The translations under genes were made by a program, and so were the position numbers. The notes under the pieces were generated by a model. It ran no database searches. It was not told where the DNA came from and saw only the letters and a program-made list of their open reading frames with translations. From an uncultured Clostridia bacterium (GTDB taxonomy: Bacteria > Bacillota > Clostridia > UBA1381), in contig CAKSRS010000020.1 in NCBI GenBank assembly GCA_934487205.1, forward strand, positions 1-37,955: 37,955 nucleotides of DNA, in the 5' to 3' direction. Numbering within the stretch: position 1 is the stretch's first letter; every line of letters starts with the position of its first letter. This document shows positions 15,482-25,718 of the stretch, piece after piece.

Positions 15482-18061
15482 TTAGCGATGGGCGTATACC
15501 ACCAACGGTGTGACATAATTCGTTCCGACAACTGCAAATGAGCAATTTTTACCGTCCGTTTTAAATGTTCTCAAGTCACTGTATGTACCCTTGATAATTT
15601 CATTTTTTTCTTTGTCATATAAAACAACAGGTACAGCCGCGGTAATTATTTCATCAAATCTCGACCCGCTTGTATAGCCGAGTTTCATACCGTTTTCCGA
15701 CGCATCATAAACATATGCCCCGAAATTTCTTATTTCCGCCGTCATGGATCCGTCCTCATTTATTGTATTCGTTCCCGGCTGATAAAGCAGTTCAAGCGCC
15801 GTCATTTTTCCGCTGATTGCATTCAGTGCACACTTGAAAATATCGCCGCGTTTTAAGTTATATTGGGAAATATCCAACTTATTGCCGTCAACCTCAACTT
15901 CACGGAAGTTTCCGCCCGAATCTGCAAAGCGTACAAACCGCGTAACTTCGTCATCTTTATTGAGTCCGGTATAGGAGCTGTCGAACATCATACCGTAATT
16001 TGACATATCGTCGCTCGCACCCGAAATTTCAATTACCACATATTCTTCATAATATCCGCCTTTGCTTGTCGTGCGGTAGCTCACTGCCGACGGGTAAAGT
16101 CCCGATGACGGTGCGCCTATGGAAAAATCCTCATCACCGGCATTTGCTATATCCGCCGTACCGGGGATTTTGAAAATAACCGTTTTATCCGGGTCTATAC
16201 CCATAGTTCTTCCCAACTTTTTTGCCTGAGGCGAATAATAACAATACCAAGCCTCTATCTCGCCCGGATTTAGCGGCACGGCACGCGCATTTACCGTGAG
16301 TGCATGCTCTGTGCCGTCATCTTCGTGCGCTGTGTTAATTTCCGTCAAGCGCTGTTCCGAATTTATTTTATACGCTATAATCTGCGGTTTAACTTTACTC
16401 GCCCCGCTCTTCATCGCATTATACAAGTTTGCAGCTGTTTTATATGATGTTTCATTAAATGTTACCTTTTGGGCTGTGTTATACCTGTACACTTTTCCGT
16501 CCTCATTGAAAATCCGCACCGATATAACCTCGTCCTCATCGTTATACTGACATCTGAACATAAATCCCACATTCACATTATCATTTTTGTCAATTTCACA
16601 ATATGCGACATATCCAAACATATCGAGGTACAAAATCATATTTTTACCGATATAGGACGTAATATCTTCCCGCTCAGCATAAAATTCATACGCGGTTCCG
16701 TTTATAACAACTTCATTTTCTTCCGCATCTGCAGAGTCAACCTTTCCGTTTATCTGCTTATTGGTTATATAGATTTTTATTTTCTTTACGTCCGCGGAAC
16801 GATAGATACACAATGTGTTATCTTTCGCTATATCATCGATTGATGCGGCGCTGCCGTCCGAGTGGAAAATTTTGATTGACCTGTAATCCGATTCTTCCAA
16901 GGACAGTTTTTCGCTGTTTTTCCCATATACAACCTTATCCGCACCTCTCACTTTATCGACGGTAATGACATCATATTCATCAATGATCGCCAATGAATAG
17001 TCGCTCTTTTCATTCTGAACAAGCGTAAGGCGGTATCTTGTATGCCCGAAATATTCGCTTAAATTTGTTTCCTGATACGCACCGTTGTATATCAGCGTAA
17101 TTCCGGCGGGAATGGAAACAACTTTAGTTTTATCATTTTGGGTTCGGTACCTGAGAGTGAAGGTCTGCGCATCAAATTCGCAATCAGAATCTACATTTAT
17201 AACAAGTTCGGTATTTCGGTTTGTTTTATACACCCATTCCAAAACTCTGTCGCCGCTGCTGTCCTCGCTGTAGATATATTCGACGTATCGTCCGATATAT
17301 CCCGACATATCCCCCGACGCTTTATATTCCTCGCCGTCGATTTTTATGTATCCGTCGCGGATTGTGCCGCCTTCAATATCCGTGCCATCGGCAGCCGTTA
17401 CCATGCCGCTTTTTTCATGCTTCATATCCCTCGTCATATACAAAAGCGTTTTGTCGCTTTTTTTCAGGCTATGCAAATCGCTGAGTTCTCTGCCGTAACA
17501 TTCCGCAAAAATCGCATTACAGAAAAGTCGGAACATTGTCCCGTACGTCATATCGCCGCCCGAGGATATTTTATCCGTCAATCCCAAATCCGATGAGAGC
17601 GTGTAAACCATGTTGCCTTCACCGCTTTTCAAGATTTCGCCGCAGCCCATCGCCCGCAAAATTACCGCAAGCGCATGCTCCGTTTCCGTATTTTCTTCCG
17701 GATTAAACGTTTTGTCGCCGTATCCGTTTATATATCCAAACTCGGTAAGGGCGGTAATCTCATCATATGCATAATGAGTTTTAGGAATATCGGTATAATA
17801 GAGAACATTCTGCTCACCGATATTTATATTCATCAGCCGCACCATATACTGCGCAAATTCCGCACGCGTAACATATTCGCCGTAGTCGAACACTTCCGCG
17901 TCAAAGGTTTCGTCCGTTACGCCGAGAAAACGAAGAATTTCGTTTTCTCGCTGCGTAATTCCCGCGCCGGTGCTTGCCGATACCGTGACAAAACTCATAC
18001 ACATTGAAAGGCAGATTATCACCGAACATATTCTTTTTATTTTATCCGTTAATTTCATCAT
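15482..18061 (-). CDS. Secreted S-layer homology (SLH) domain surface protein, large
   Basis: 859 residues. A signal peptide (basic start, then IICLSMCMSFVTVSAS) ends near residue 30. SLH motifs follow at about 50-190: VTRAEFAQYMVRLM, YAYDEITALTEFGYINGYGDKTFNPEE and a weaker third copy. SLH domains hold proteins to cell-wall polysaccharide. The remaining 650 residues are beta-rich repeated segments (for example GTIRDGYIKIDGEEY, NKQINGKVDSADAEENEVVINGTAY) with no family I recognise; several short G-D-Y-I-type units look like small barrel repeats. GGAGG lies 9 to 10 bases before two adjacent ATG codons. It follows the other SLH gene by 13 bases. A role in wall display, docking or polysaccharide binding near the secreted glycosidases is likely; no catalytic motif is evident. 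Confidence 0.8.
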   Translation of the reverse strand: MMKLTDKIKRICSVIICLSMCMSFVTVSASTGAGITQRENEILRFLGVTDETFDAEVFDYGEYVTRAEFAQYMVRLMNINIGEQNVLYYTDIPKTHYAYDEITALTEFGYINGYGDKTFNPEENTETEHALAVILRAMGCGEILKSGEGNMVYTLSSDLGLTDKISSGGDMTYGTMFRLFCNAIFAECYGRELSDLHSLKKSDKTLLYMTRDMKHEKSGMVTAADGTDIEGGTIRDGYIKIDGEEYKASGDMSGYIGRYVEYIYSEDSSGDRVLEWVYKTNRNTELVINVDSDCEFDAQTFTLRYRTQNDKTKVVSIPAGITLIYNGAYQETNLSEYFGHTRYRLTLVQNEKSDYSLAIIDEYDVITVDKVRGADKVVYGKNSEKLSLEESDYRSIKIFHSDGSAASIDDIAKDNTLCIYRSADVKKIKIYITNKQINGKVDSADAEENEVVINGTAYEFYAEREDITSYIGKNMILYLDMFGYVAYCEIDKNDNVNVGFMFRCQYNDEDEVISVRIFNEDGKVYRYNTAQKVTFNETSYKTAANLYNAMKSGASKVKPQIIAYKINSEQRLTEINTAHEDDGTEHALTVNARAVPLNPGEIEAWYCYYSPQAKKLGRTMGIDPDKTVIFKIPGTADIANAGDEDFSIGAPSSGLYPSAVSYRTTSKGGYYEEYVVIEISGASDDMSNYGMMFDSSYTGLNKDDEVTRFVRFADSGGNFREVEVDGNKLDISQYNLKRGDIFKCALNAISGKMTALELLYQPGTNTINEDGSMTAEIRNFGAYVYDASENGMKLGYTSGSRFDEIITAAVPVVLYDKEKNEIIKGTYSDLRTFKTDGKNCSFAVVGTNYVTPLVVYAHR

Positions 18062-18074
18062 TAATTCTACCCTC

Positions 18075-19700
18075 CTACCTTATGCTGTCTGTCATTCCGA
18101 ATAGCATTACCGCCGCCTGTGCTCTTGTAGCCGCGGAGTTCGGAGCGAAAGTATTATCGCCCATACCCGAAATCACACCTTTATTTACAAGCGCCGCAAC
18201 CGCATCATGTGCATATGCGCTTACATCATTCCAATCGTCAAATGCGGGCGGCGTTGTATCCGTCTGCACCCCGGACATTTTAAGCATGTTATAAAGCATA
18301 ACTGCCATATCCTGCCTCGTAATCGGCATACCCACGCCGAATACGCCGTCACCGATACCGGTGCATATGCCCGCGTCAAACGCAATATTGATATATTTCG
18401 TATACCATTTATCCTCCGCCGCATCACTGAACCGATTTTCATAGCTGCGGTTATCCATTTGCATCATGCATACACAAAGTTTTGCAAATTCTTCCCGCGT
18501 AATCGGATTATCCGGCGCAAATCTGTCGTCGCTTTTTCCGGATATTATCTTTTTGTCGGCAAGCGTCGCAATAGCCTTATACGCCCACGGAACCGTGTCC
18601 AGGTCTATAAATTTCATTCCGACGGTTTCCTGCGCATTCGTTCCGGCGGTTATTCCCGGAATAACACTTCCGGATTTTGACGATCCGCTGCTTCCGCCGC
18701 TGCCGCCGCTGCTGTTATTTGTGTTGGTGCTGTACTGTTTAAATGCATTTAAAAATACATCAAAATCAATGTAATCTTTTCCGGCAAATGCTGAGTATTT
18801 GTCCCGTTCACCGGTTTGGCTTATCCCGGTAACCGATACAAAATCGTTCAGAACCTTACCTATATTTGCCGCTCCGTTCGGATATCGCACAACCGTCAGC
18901 ACAAGCGCCTTTTTCAGTGTTGTTTCAAATTCCGTGCATGTCGCGTGCCTTGATGTGCCAAGCAGATTTGTAAGCTTTTCCGCCCCGCCCGTTTGCCCGA
19001 CGGTGTGATTATACCATGTCAATACGCTTGTATCGCTTAAATTCAGATAATTCGCATATTTTTTTATATTGGTTACTTTCCCCTCGTTCAAAAGAGAAAT
19101 AAGCGTCGACTGCCGCCACATCAAACCGGTATCGTCTGCACTTTTAACCTCCGAAGCCGCAGCTTTCAGCGAATTATACATAATCTCCAGAACCTTTTCG
19201 GCGTCCGCCTCCGCGGGCAGTTCATCGCACTTTAAAATCATTGCGTTATTACCCGTTTCCAAAAATGAGATAAAGTTTTCCTTTGTTGATAAATTGTTTT
19301 TAAGTTCCGCATATACAGCATTAAAATCGGAACTTTTAACATAATTCACCGTAAACCGAAGCGGTGCGGAAAATCCCTCGCCGTTTAAAGACGCATTTAA
19401 TTTTCTGCTTGCGCCGTCACACGGAAACTCAAACTCAAAATCAAGGGTATTGCCTGATAATTCCTGTTGCTGCAAAAAAGCTATCGCATCTGATTTATTA
19501 ATGTTATCCGGCAAATCCTGTCCGAAGGAATATCCTTCTTCCAAAAGTTCCAGCGTCACATACGCCGCCGCTTTGTCCAAAGTGCCGGATATTACTATGT
19601 TATCACCATTGCTTTTTACGGCGTATCGGTCTGCGTCGGCATATACCGGTGCAGCTGCCGCAAGCAGAGCGCAAATTGCTGCTAAAAATATTTTTTTCAT
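18075..19700 (-). CDS. Secreted protein with C-terminal triple SLH anchor
   Basis: 541 residues. The signal peptide (MKKIFLAAICALLAAAAPVYA) is cleaved near residue 21. A unique region of about 300 residues, partly helical, has no recognised family. A Ser/Gly linker at about 330-346 leads to three SLH motifs (363-541): WAYKAIATLADKKIISG with ITREEFAKL, YTKYINIAFDAGICTGIG with ITRQDMAVM, and AHDAVAALVNKGVISGMG with ATRAQAAVM. This is the standard S-layer anchor. GGAG eight bases before the ATG at 19700 selects it over a start five codons upstream. The neighbours are a lectin-module protein before it and another SLH protein after it. It probably attaches a binding or scaffolding region to the wall. 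No catalytic residues are visible. Confidence 0.8.
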   Translation of the reverse strand: MKKIFLAAICALLAAAAPVYADADRYAVKSNGDNIVISGTLDKAAAYVTLELLEEGYSFGQDLPDNINKSDAIAFLQQQELSGNTLDFEFEFPCDGASRKLNASLNGEGFSAPLRFTVNYVKSSDFNAVYAELKNNLSTKENFISFLETGNNAMILKCDELPAEADAEKVLEIMYNSLKAAASEVKSADDTGLMWRQSTLISLLNEGKVTNIKKYANYLNLSDTSVLTWYNHTVGQTGGAEKLTNLLGTSRHATCTEFETTLKKALVLTVVRYPNGAANIGKVLNDFVSVTGISQTGERDKYSAFAGKDYIDFDVFLNAFKQYSTNTNNSSGGSGGSSGSSKSGSVIPGITAGTNAQETVGMKFIDLDTVPWAYKAIATLADKKIISGKSDDRFAPDNPITREEFAKLCVCMMQMDNRSYENRFSDAAEDKWYTKYINIAFDAGICTGIGDGVFGVGMPITRQDMAVMLYNMLKMSGVQTDTTPPAFDDWNDVSAYAHDAVAALVNKGVISGMGDNTFAPNSAATRAQAAVMLFGMTDSIR

Positions 19701-19743
19701 ATTATTTCTCCACATTTTTTAAATATTTGCCCTTATTTTCTTC

Positions 19744-22092
19744 TTAACGGAAATACAATGCCTTTGAATACGGTGTGTTATCTGTAGCTGATTTCCACAG
19801 CATAATTGACGCACTTGTTGTTCCTTCCGGCTTTGCAATTGTAATCGGGACTGTTATTCCTCCTTCAAATCCGGCAGCCGCAGCCGTCTTGACTTCCGAT
19901 ACGCCCAAAAGTTTGTTTGACGCATTGTAATATGCAATAATTACCGAGTAATTTTCCGGCGTTGTTCCCGTATTTACGGCATTAATTGCCACCGATGCAC
20001 TTCCGTCGGCAAGTTCGGCAAGCGTCTTTACTTCATTTTCGCCGATCATCGCCTTTTCAAGCGAAAGCGTTTGTTTTACGTCGCATACCGTAAAATCGCA
20101 TGTGAAATCGTCCTCAAGTGCCGCTCCCGCCGCAGATTTGATTCCGTTTAAAATCGTCAGTGAATATCCGCCCGGCGTTAAATTTGCAACCGACAAAATC
20201 AATGCCGTTCCTTCTGCCGAGATGCTGAAGTTTTCATTCAATCCTGTCGTTTTGTTCTTCAGCGTTATTTTTCCGTCTGCTGTTGCCACATTCATGCTCT
20301 GATTGAAGTCAAGCACAATTTCGGTCGTTGCGGGGCTTACCGAATTAAAGTCCGTTACAACGTTTCCGTTCTTATCCCTAAACGTAATTCCCGATTTTGA
20401 TATTATCGGCGTTCCCGATGCGCGTTCAATCAAAATGTTATCCAATCGGACAATGCCGTTATATCCTATTTTAAAAGCGTCATATGTTCTATTTGACATC
20501 ATTCCTTTACCGTATATTTCATCTTTAAGCGTACCGCTTAACGTTCCCGTATTTTCGGCATTACCGTGCTCGGTTATGGTGAGCGAAAACGCCCTCGTCT
20601 CCGGGTTAAATGTCAAATCATACGTAAACCATGTGTCCTCGGAATACTCAACATTCGGCACCACCGTATCATTAATGCGAAATTCCTTCATATATGTATC
20701 GCCCGTTGAATATACGCCGTTCTCGCTTGTGCCGGCGGACAAAAGACCGAACTGGTGATAATGACTGTCATCGCTTACAGCGCCGAGAGTGGATTTATCC
20801 ACCAGCATCAGTGTATAATCCGTTCTTGTATTTTTTGACGCAAAATCAAATTTAACACGGTATTCTCTGTCCTCTTTCGCAATCCCCGATAACATCGAAT
20901 ATCCTGCACTTGCAAAGTTTGCCTGTATCTCTATATATTTATTTCCGTCAGCGTCGGTTTTTATATCGCCCGTCGGTGTGGCGCCGCCCGTTCCGAGCTG
21001 TTCAAGGGCCGGTGCGTTATTGTCAAAATCTATCTCCAAAAGCGCATTTGGATTCGAAACGTACAAATTCTTTTTAAATGTTTCCGCAAGCGGCGTTCCG
21101 TCCTCCGATTCTGCAGACACCGCAACATTCAGTATATACAGTGTACTGCTTTGTAGCTGCTCGCCGAGTTCAGCGGTATAAACCTTTTTATCCGCCGACA
21201 GCGACCCGTTTAACGCAATATTTCTGCCCTGTTTATCCGTAAGCGTAACCGCATTTGCAAGCGTGGTTTCATTCATCGGCACGGTGAACTCGATTTGAAA
21301 CGCCGTTGTCGTAACCGAAGCATTTGCCTGCACGACATTTCCCGCCATTGCCGTTACATTACTGATGCGCGGAACGGCAACACTGCTCTTTTTAACCTTT
21401 ATGTAATCAAGCGACAGCATTTCGCCTCTTTGTAAATTTCCGAGCAGCAAATGGTCATATGTTGTACCCGGTCTGTGCTGAAAATTTCCGCCGCCTGTCA
21501 GCGCCGCAAGCGTTGTGCTTGTTTCATTTTCAACATTTCCCGATTCATGCTCATCTATAACCTTCAGATTTACGCTGCCGTTATCATAGGTTATCGTTAC
21601 CGTACGCCATTCGTCCGATGTTGCGCTGCCTATACCTGTTTTATCGTCAAGTGACATATCGGACGCATTTCCGCCCGGCACACCATAGCGGCACAGTGAC
21701 AAAAGCCCCTGCGCAAATCCGGCATACACACCGGGTGCATCCGGATTTCCGTTCGACAGCGCAAGCACGCGATAATTCAGATATGGCATTTTAAACCGCA
21801 TCTCTATTTCATATTTGTCCGTTCCTTCTATATTCATTGCCTCTGTCAACGTGAAACGAATATATGAATCGTCGCCTTCCTGAATATACGACAGCTGCGA
21901 CCCGCCCGCATTTATCCAGATGTAATTCGGTTTTAATCCGATAACGCTCGACGCGTCATTCACCGAGTCAAAATCGAGGTTTAACAGATATTCCTCCTCT
22001 GCCGATGCCGACATCGGCGCAAGCGTTCCCACTGATGTAACCGCTATTGCGAAGGTCATAATTACGGCAGCTAATTTTCTTGTTTTTTTCAT
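19744..22092 (-). CDS. Secreted non-catalytic protein with lectin-like and Ig-like modules
   Basis: 782 residues. Signal peptide KKTRKLAAVIMTFAIA...ASA is followed by a concanavalin/LamG-like module (about 35-235), an SbsA/Big_5-type Ig module (FQIEFTVPMNE...), a second lectin-like module (LLEIDFDNNAP... to GYNGIVRLDNILIE), a second Ig-like module (EIVLDFNQSMNV) and a C-terminal beta-sandwich ending in SASIMLWKSATDNTPYSKALYF. No catalytic residues are recognised, so the role is probably carbohydrate binding or spacing. The first module is almost identical to two modules in the 1495-residue protein. The second ATG is preferred since it leaves a proper gap after AAAGGAAG. It lies between the second glycosidase (29-base gap) and the SLH genes (43 bases). 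Confidence 0.75.
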   Translation of the reverse strand: MKKTRKLAAVIMTFAIAVTSVGTLAPMSASAEEEYLLNLDFDSVNDASSVIGLKPNYIWINAGGSQLSYIQEGDDSYIRFTLTEAMNIEGTDKYEIEMRFKMPYLNYRVLALSNGNPDAPGVYAGFAQGLLSLCRYGVPGGNASDMSLDDKTGIGSATSDEWRTVTITYDNGSVNLKVIDEHESGNVENETSTTLAALTGGGNFQHRPGTTYDHLLLGNLQRGEMLSLDYIKVKKSSVAVPRISNVTAMAGNVVQANASVTTTAFQIEFTVPMNETTLANAVTLTDKQGRNIALNGSLSADKKVYTAELGEQLQSSTLYILNVAVSAESEDGTPLAETFKKNLYVSNPNALLEIDFDNNAPALEQLGTGGATPTGDIKTDADGNKYIEIQANFASAGYSMLSGIAKEDREYRVKFDFASKNTRTDYTLMLVDKSTLGAVSDDSHYHQFGLLSAGTSENGVYSTGDTYMKEFRINDTVVPNVEYSEDTWFTYDLTFNPETRAFSLTITEHGNAENTGTLSGTLKDEIYGKGMMSNRTYDAFKIGYNGIVRLDNILIERASGTPIISKSGITFRDKNGNVVTDFNSVSPATTEIVLDFNQSMNVATADGKITLKNKTTGLNENFSISAEGTALILSVANLTPGGYSLTILNGIKSAAGAALEDDFTCDFTVCDVKQTLSLEKAMIGENEVKTLAELADGSASVAINAVNTGTTPENYSVIIAYYNASNKLLGVSEVKTAAAAGFEGGITVPITIAKPEGTTSASIMLWKSATDNTPYSKALYFR
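21388..21990 (-). repeat. Lectin-like module copy A
   Basis: About 201 codons encoding the GLKPxYIW...YDHLLLGNLQR...DYIKVKK module. It is near-identical to copies B and C, including at synonymous positions, which indicates recent duplication or gene conversion. Confidence 0.85.
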
Positions 22093-22121
22093 TTTCATCT
22101 TCCTTTCTTATTTCTTTCATT

Positions 22122-25100
22122 TTAATCTGATAATTTAACTGTTGTAAACCGCGACGCGTCTTTAACGCTGCCTATACCCTCGCTGAGTTCCATAAATCCG
22201 CGGCGGCTTGAACCGTCATTATCATTGTAAATTATGTTAAATCTGTATTCTTCGCCCTTTTGCGCTTTCTCTCTGCCTACAATTTCCGTCCACGGCAGCA
22301 CAATTTTATAAATCGTCTTACCGTTTTTCTCGGTGATATCCGCAGTAATTTTATCCGTCAGACCAAGCGCTGTCGAAAAACCGTTCTGTGCACTGTATTT
22401 ATACGCCTCTATCCCGTTTTTTGTTTTGGATATTGCAATTTCGGTAAATGTTATATCCGACAGAGAAAATTCATTTCTTCCGAGCTCCGGCGGCGACTGA
22501 ATACCTATCTGAATACAATCGCCCTGCCATACATCTGCATTGGTAAACGGCTGATGAAACACATCATCGGTAACCTCGCAGTAAACATACAGATTTTTTT
22601 CGTCCCAGCGCAGCGTTCCTTTGAAGGAGGAATCGGCAATACCTTTCCAGTCCTCATAACTTTGGGACGCAAGCGCGTCATTTGCCGCAAACCACGACCC
22701 CCCCGTCGGCTCACCGTCAAATACCGTTATATCATTTTTCGTGTTGTACGGTGCGACAATCGGCTCAATTATGGAAATCTTCTCCTCCGTACTGTACCCG
22801 TTGTCAAACGTCATATTAAGCATTGATGCAATCGAGTGCACATATGATGAAGATTTGGGAATATTAAGGCTCACGGTTTTTGTCTCCTTCGGCTGCAATC
22901 CCACAACGGTACGCTTTTCGTTTTTACCGCCTATAAGCGAGAAATCTGCTGTGACCGTCCCTGTCAATTCCTTGCCCGCACATTGATTCGTAACCGATAC
23001 ATCTACGACCTGTCTGTTTTTTGCGCCCGTTTTGTCTTTGCCGAGCTTATATGTTATCGTTACCGCATCATCTTTTATAATAAGATGCAATTTCCCGTAA
23101 TACACAAGGTTGTCACCATCGTAAATACGTATGTCAATCGGTTCTTCATCTTCCGCATCGGCAGTTGTTTCCACGCTTATTCTTCCGCTGCCGTTATAAA
23201 TCCCCGTATTTTGCGTGATTACCGCCGTCGGTGTACCGACTGCCTCTACACGCAGATTTCTCCCTTCGGTATCATTTATCACAATATCCGCGGCGTCAAG
23301 CTTTACTGCCCTTATGCGCCCGTCGCTTACCGTAACGGTACTTTCGGCACGCTGTAATTTTCCGAAATCGCCGACAATATACATGGGCTCGAATGTTGAT
23401 GTAAAATTGTACACACCCGCGGCGGATTTCATAGTGCCTATGCTGTTTGTGTAAATGTCAAATACTTCAACATTGTCCGTGCCCAAATCAAGAGCAATGT
23501 TTTCCGCACCGTATTCCGTCCACAGCACTATCACCTGTTTTCCGTCCTGCCGCCGATAACGATATGCACGCGTTCCCGTCAGATTATCCTCCTTTATGTC
23601 CTCGATACCGTCGACATATTCCGCATTCGTCATCATTTTGTTATATCCCGCAAGCGCAACATATGCGGGTTTTGCCGCAAACGGTACATTGTCCAGCTCG
23701 TTACCGATCATACCGAAGTTTGCGTTTCTGTCGCCCGGTACAGTATCATCCGAGCCGCGCTGGGTCGTCATAATATATGAATACCAGTACGGCGCAATAA
23801 CATCATCACGCGTGCCCATCATCGCAAACAGCTGCGTTACCTCTGCCGCCTGCATCTTCATCGACTGCAAGCCGAGGGAATTTTTTCTGTCCGGCGTTGA
23901 ACTCGTTCCTACTTCCGTCAGCAAAAACTTGAGGTTTTCGCCGCCGTAACGGTCCACCAGACTCCGCAGAGCGTCAATTCTGTCCATAGTAACCTGGTCA
24001 CGCAGAATTTTGGACCAATTATCCAAGCCGAGCAGTTCACCGCTTACACCCCAGTCATACGGGTGAACGGTTATTGCGTCCATATATTGCGTACCGATTA
24101 CCTTAAAGGTTTCCTCAAACCATGCCAAATCCACGCCCGACAATGCAAATGTACATACAATTCCGTCCGGGTCATTCTTTTTTATAATTGGATACGCCCG
24201 TTTTACATATTCCGCATATTGGGCGCCCGTCATAAAAGCGTTAGGTTCGTTTATAATTTCCCAGTATGTTACGCTGTCCTTGTATGTTTTGGTGAGCCAG
24301 TCAACGTAGCCCTCCCATATGGCCCATTCCGCCTCCTGCTGTTTTTCATCGGCAAACTGATGCGGCGCATACGGCTCATACCAACCGTTATGTATGTACG
24401 GATTACCCATATCTATTATCGCCATAAGCTGCATTCCGCTTTCAATCATATCGGGTGCGGCATAATCGGCAAAAAGTGTATCTGCCGTACCGTTTTCAAG
24501 AACACTGTTCTTATGATACTGAAAATGTCCCCATCTGTAGTCAAACCGCAATCCGCCGATACCTGCGTCCGTTGCTATTGTTTTCATTTTTTCCCACGTT
24601 TCCTTTGAGGTAACGTAATACTCCAATGTACCGGTTTGCGTCTTTAAATTTATCGGTTCGCCCGCCGCCTTTTTATTTACGATTGAAAAATGAAAAGGCA
24701 CGCTCTGTACTTCCTTTTCGGTACCGTCCGCTTGCGTAACTTTTGCAGTGAACAGAATTTTATATGTCCCGTATGCCCGCGTCGAATTCAGCCGGACGGA
24801 ATAGCCTTCCGTCTTATTCGCGTCAATGCTGACATTATGCACATCTCCCGTCTCAACGGTTCTGCCTTCTTCGTCGGTTATTATATATCCGACCTCGGCG
24901 CTTATCCCGTCGGACAGCTTGTTTCTTACCGTGACATCAAAAGTTTTTTCGTCATTCCCGCCGAAAATATTTCCCGGGTGCTGCGTTGTCGTTTTTATTT
25001 CAATCGGAATTTCCGTCGATTCACGTATCTCGATATTGTCAAGACGATATGTACCTTTGCAGCACACCTTAAATCCGTCATAATTCAGCGCACGTGGCAA

Positions 25101-25709
25101 GCCATTTCCGTAAATAAAGTCTGTCGCGGTAAATTCAAACTCGCTGAAAATTTCGCTGTTGTCCCTTTGGGATATCTTACCCTTAATTTTGCCGGATTTC
25201 TGGTTAAATGATATCTCATATGAGTACCATGTCCCGTCTGCAAAACTTATATCCGGTATATCGTTACCGGCAACCGAAATCCCGCCCGTTTCGGTAGGTC
25301 TTACCAATCCGAAATGATGATAAAACTGATCCGAAACATTCTGATGCTTATCGATTTCACAAAGCATGATTGACGGGATATCGGTTCTTGCACCCTCTAA
25401 AGAAAAATCAAATTTTACAACATAGTCCGACCCCGATTGCAGCGGCTCGTAAAGCTGCCAACCGGCATGCCCCCAATTTGATATAAGTTCAAGATATTTA
25501 TTCCCGTTTTTTTCCGTCTTAACTGCATATTCCGGGGTTGCGCCGTAAAATGTTTTTATCTTCGGAACATCGCCTTCAAAATCCTCTATTAAATATGTTC
25601 CTTCTTTATGCGGCACAGTAACCGTTTCTTCCGCCGCGGCTGCCGGCAGCGCTGACGCTGCCATTGCCGCCGATATTATGAAAATCGGTAATTTTTTGAA
25701 AAATTTCAT
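22122..25709 (-). CDS. Secreted multimodular clan GH-A glycosidase with CBM9-like C-terminus
   Basis: 1195 residues. The signal peptide ends near residue 26. A lectin-like module (35-230), an Ig-like module beginning NIFGG (247-345), and a TIM-barrel (about 365-690) follow. The barrel carries YWEIINEPN with acid/base Glu488, ITVHPYD near 547 and FLLTEVG with nucleophile Glu599, the arrangement of retaining clan GH-A enzymes. A beta-sandwich with QVIVLWTEYG follows the barrel. The last 200 residues (GSWFAANDAL...LRWDEKNLYVYCEVTDDVFHQ) resemble CBM9/DOMON-type xylan-binding modules. AGGAGG sets the start. Family could not be fixed; it has GH39- or GH5-like features. It is paralogous to the preceding gene and would cleave polymer outside the cell. 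Confidence 0.8.
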   Translation of the reverse strand: MKFFKKLPIFIISAAMAASALPAAAAEETVTVPHKEGTYLIEDFEGDVPKIKTFYGATPEYAVKTEKNGNKYLELISNWGHAGWQLYEPLQSGSDYVVKFDFSLEGARTDIPSIMLCEIDKHQNVSDQFYHHFGLVRPTETGGISVAGNDIPDISFADGTWYSYEISFNQKSGKIKGKISQRDNSEIFSEFEFTATDFIYGNGLPRALNYDGFKVCCKGTYRLDNIEIRESTEIPIEIKTTTQHPGNIFGGNDEKTFDVTVRNKLSDGISAEVGYIITDEEGRTVETGDVHNVSIDANKTEGYSVRLNSTRAYGTYKILFTAKVTQADGTEKEVQSVPFHFSIVNKKAAGEPINLKTQTGTLEYYVTSKETWEKMKTIATDAGIGGLRFDYRWGHFQYHKNSVLENGTADTLFADYAAPDMIESGMQLMAIIDMGNPYIHNGWYEPYAPHQFADEKQQEAEWAIWEGYVDWLTKTYKDSVTYWEIINEPNAFMTGAQYAEYVKRAYPIIKKNDPDGIVCTFALSGVDLAWFEETFKVIGTQYMDAITVHPYDWGVSGELLGLDNWSKILRDQVTMDRIDALRSLVDRYGGENLKFLLTEVGTSSTPDRKNSLGLQSMKMQAAEVTQLFAMMGTRDDVIAPYWYSYIMTTQRGSDDTVPGDRNANFGMIGNELDNVPFAAKPAYVALAGYNKMMTNAEYVDGIEDIKEDNLTGTRAYRYRRQDGKQVIVLWTEYGAENIALDLGTDNVEVFDIYTNSIGTMKSAAGVYNFTSTFEPMYIVGDFGKLQRAESTVTVSDGRIRAVKLDAADIVINDTEGRNLRVEAVGTPTAVITQNTGIYNGSGRISVETTADAEDEEPIDIRIYDGDNLVYYGKLHLIIKDDAVTITYKLGKDKTGAKNRQVVDVSVTNQCAGKELTGTVTADFSLIGGKNEKRTVVGLQPKETKTVSLNIPKSSSYVHSIASMLNMTFDNGYSTEEKISIIEPIVAPYNTKNDITVFDGEPTGGSWFAANDALASQSYEDWKGIADSSFKGTLRWDEKNLYVYCEVTDDVFHQPFTNADVWQGDCIQIGIQSPPELGRNEFSLSDITFTEIAISKTKNGIEAYKYSAQNGFSTALGLTDKITADITEKNGKTIYKIVLPWTEIVGREKAQKGEEYRFNIIYNDNDGSSRRGFMELSEGIGSVKDASRFTTVKLSD

Positions 25710-25718
25710 TTTTTCCTC

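Noticed and set aside
15034..15541. Long open frames through the repeat array on both strands, encoding 38-residue repeats
   Set aside because: They are open only because the 114-bp period is a multiple of three. There is no ribosome site, both flanking genes are overlapped, and the peptides are Arg/Ser-rich without domain-like pattern.
22260..25211. Plus-strand frames antisense to the secreted glycosidases
   Set aside because: They mirror strong coding sequence on the minus strand and show no family motif or ribosome site.
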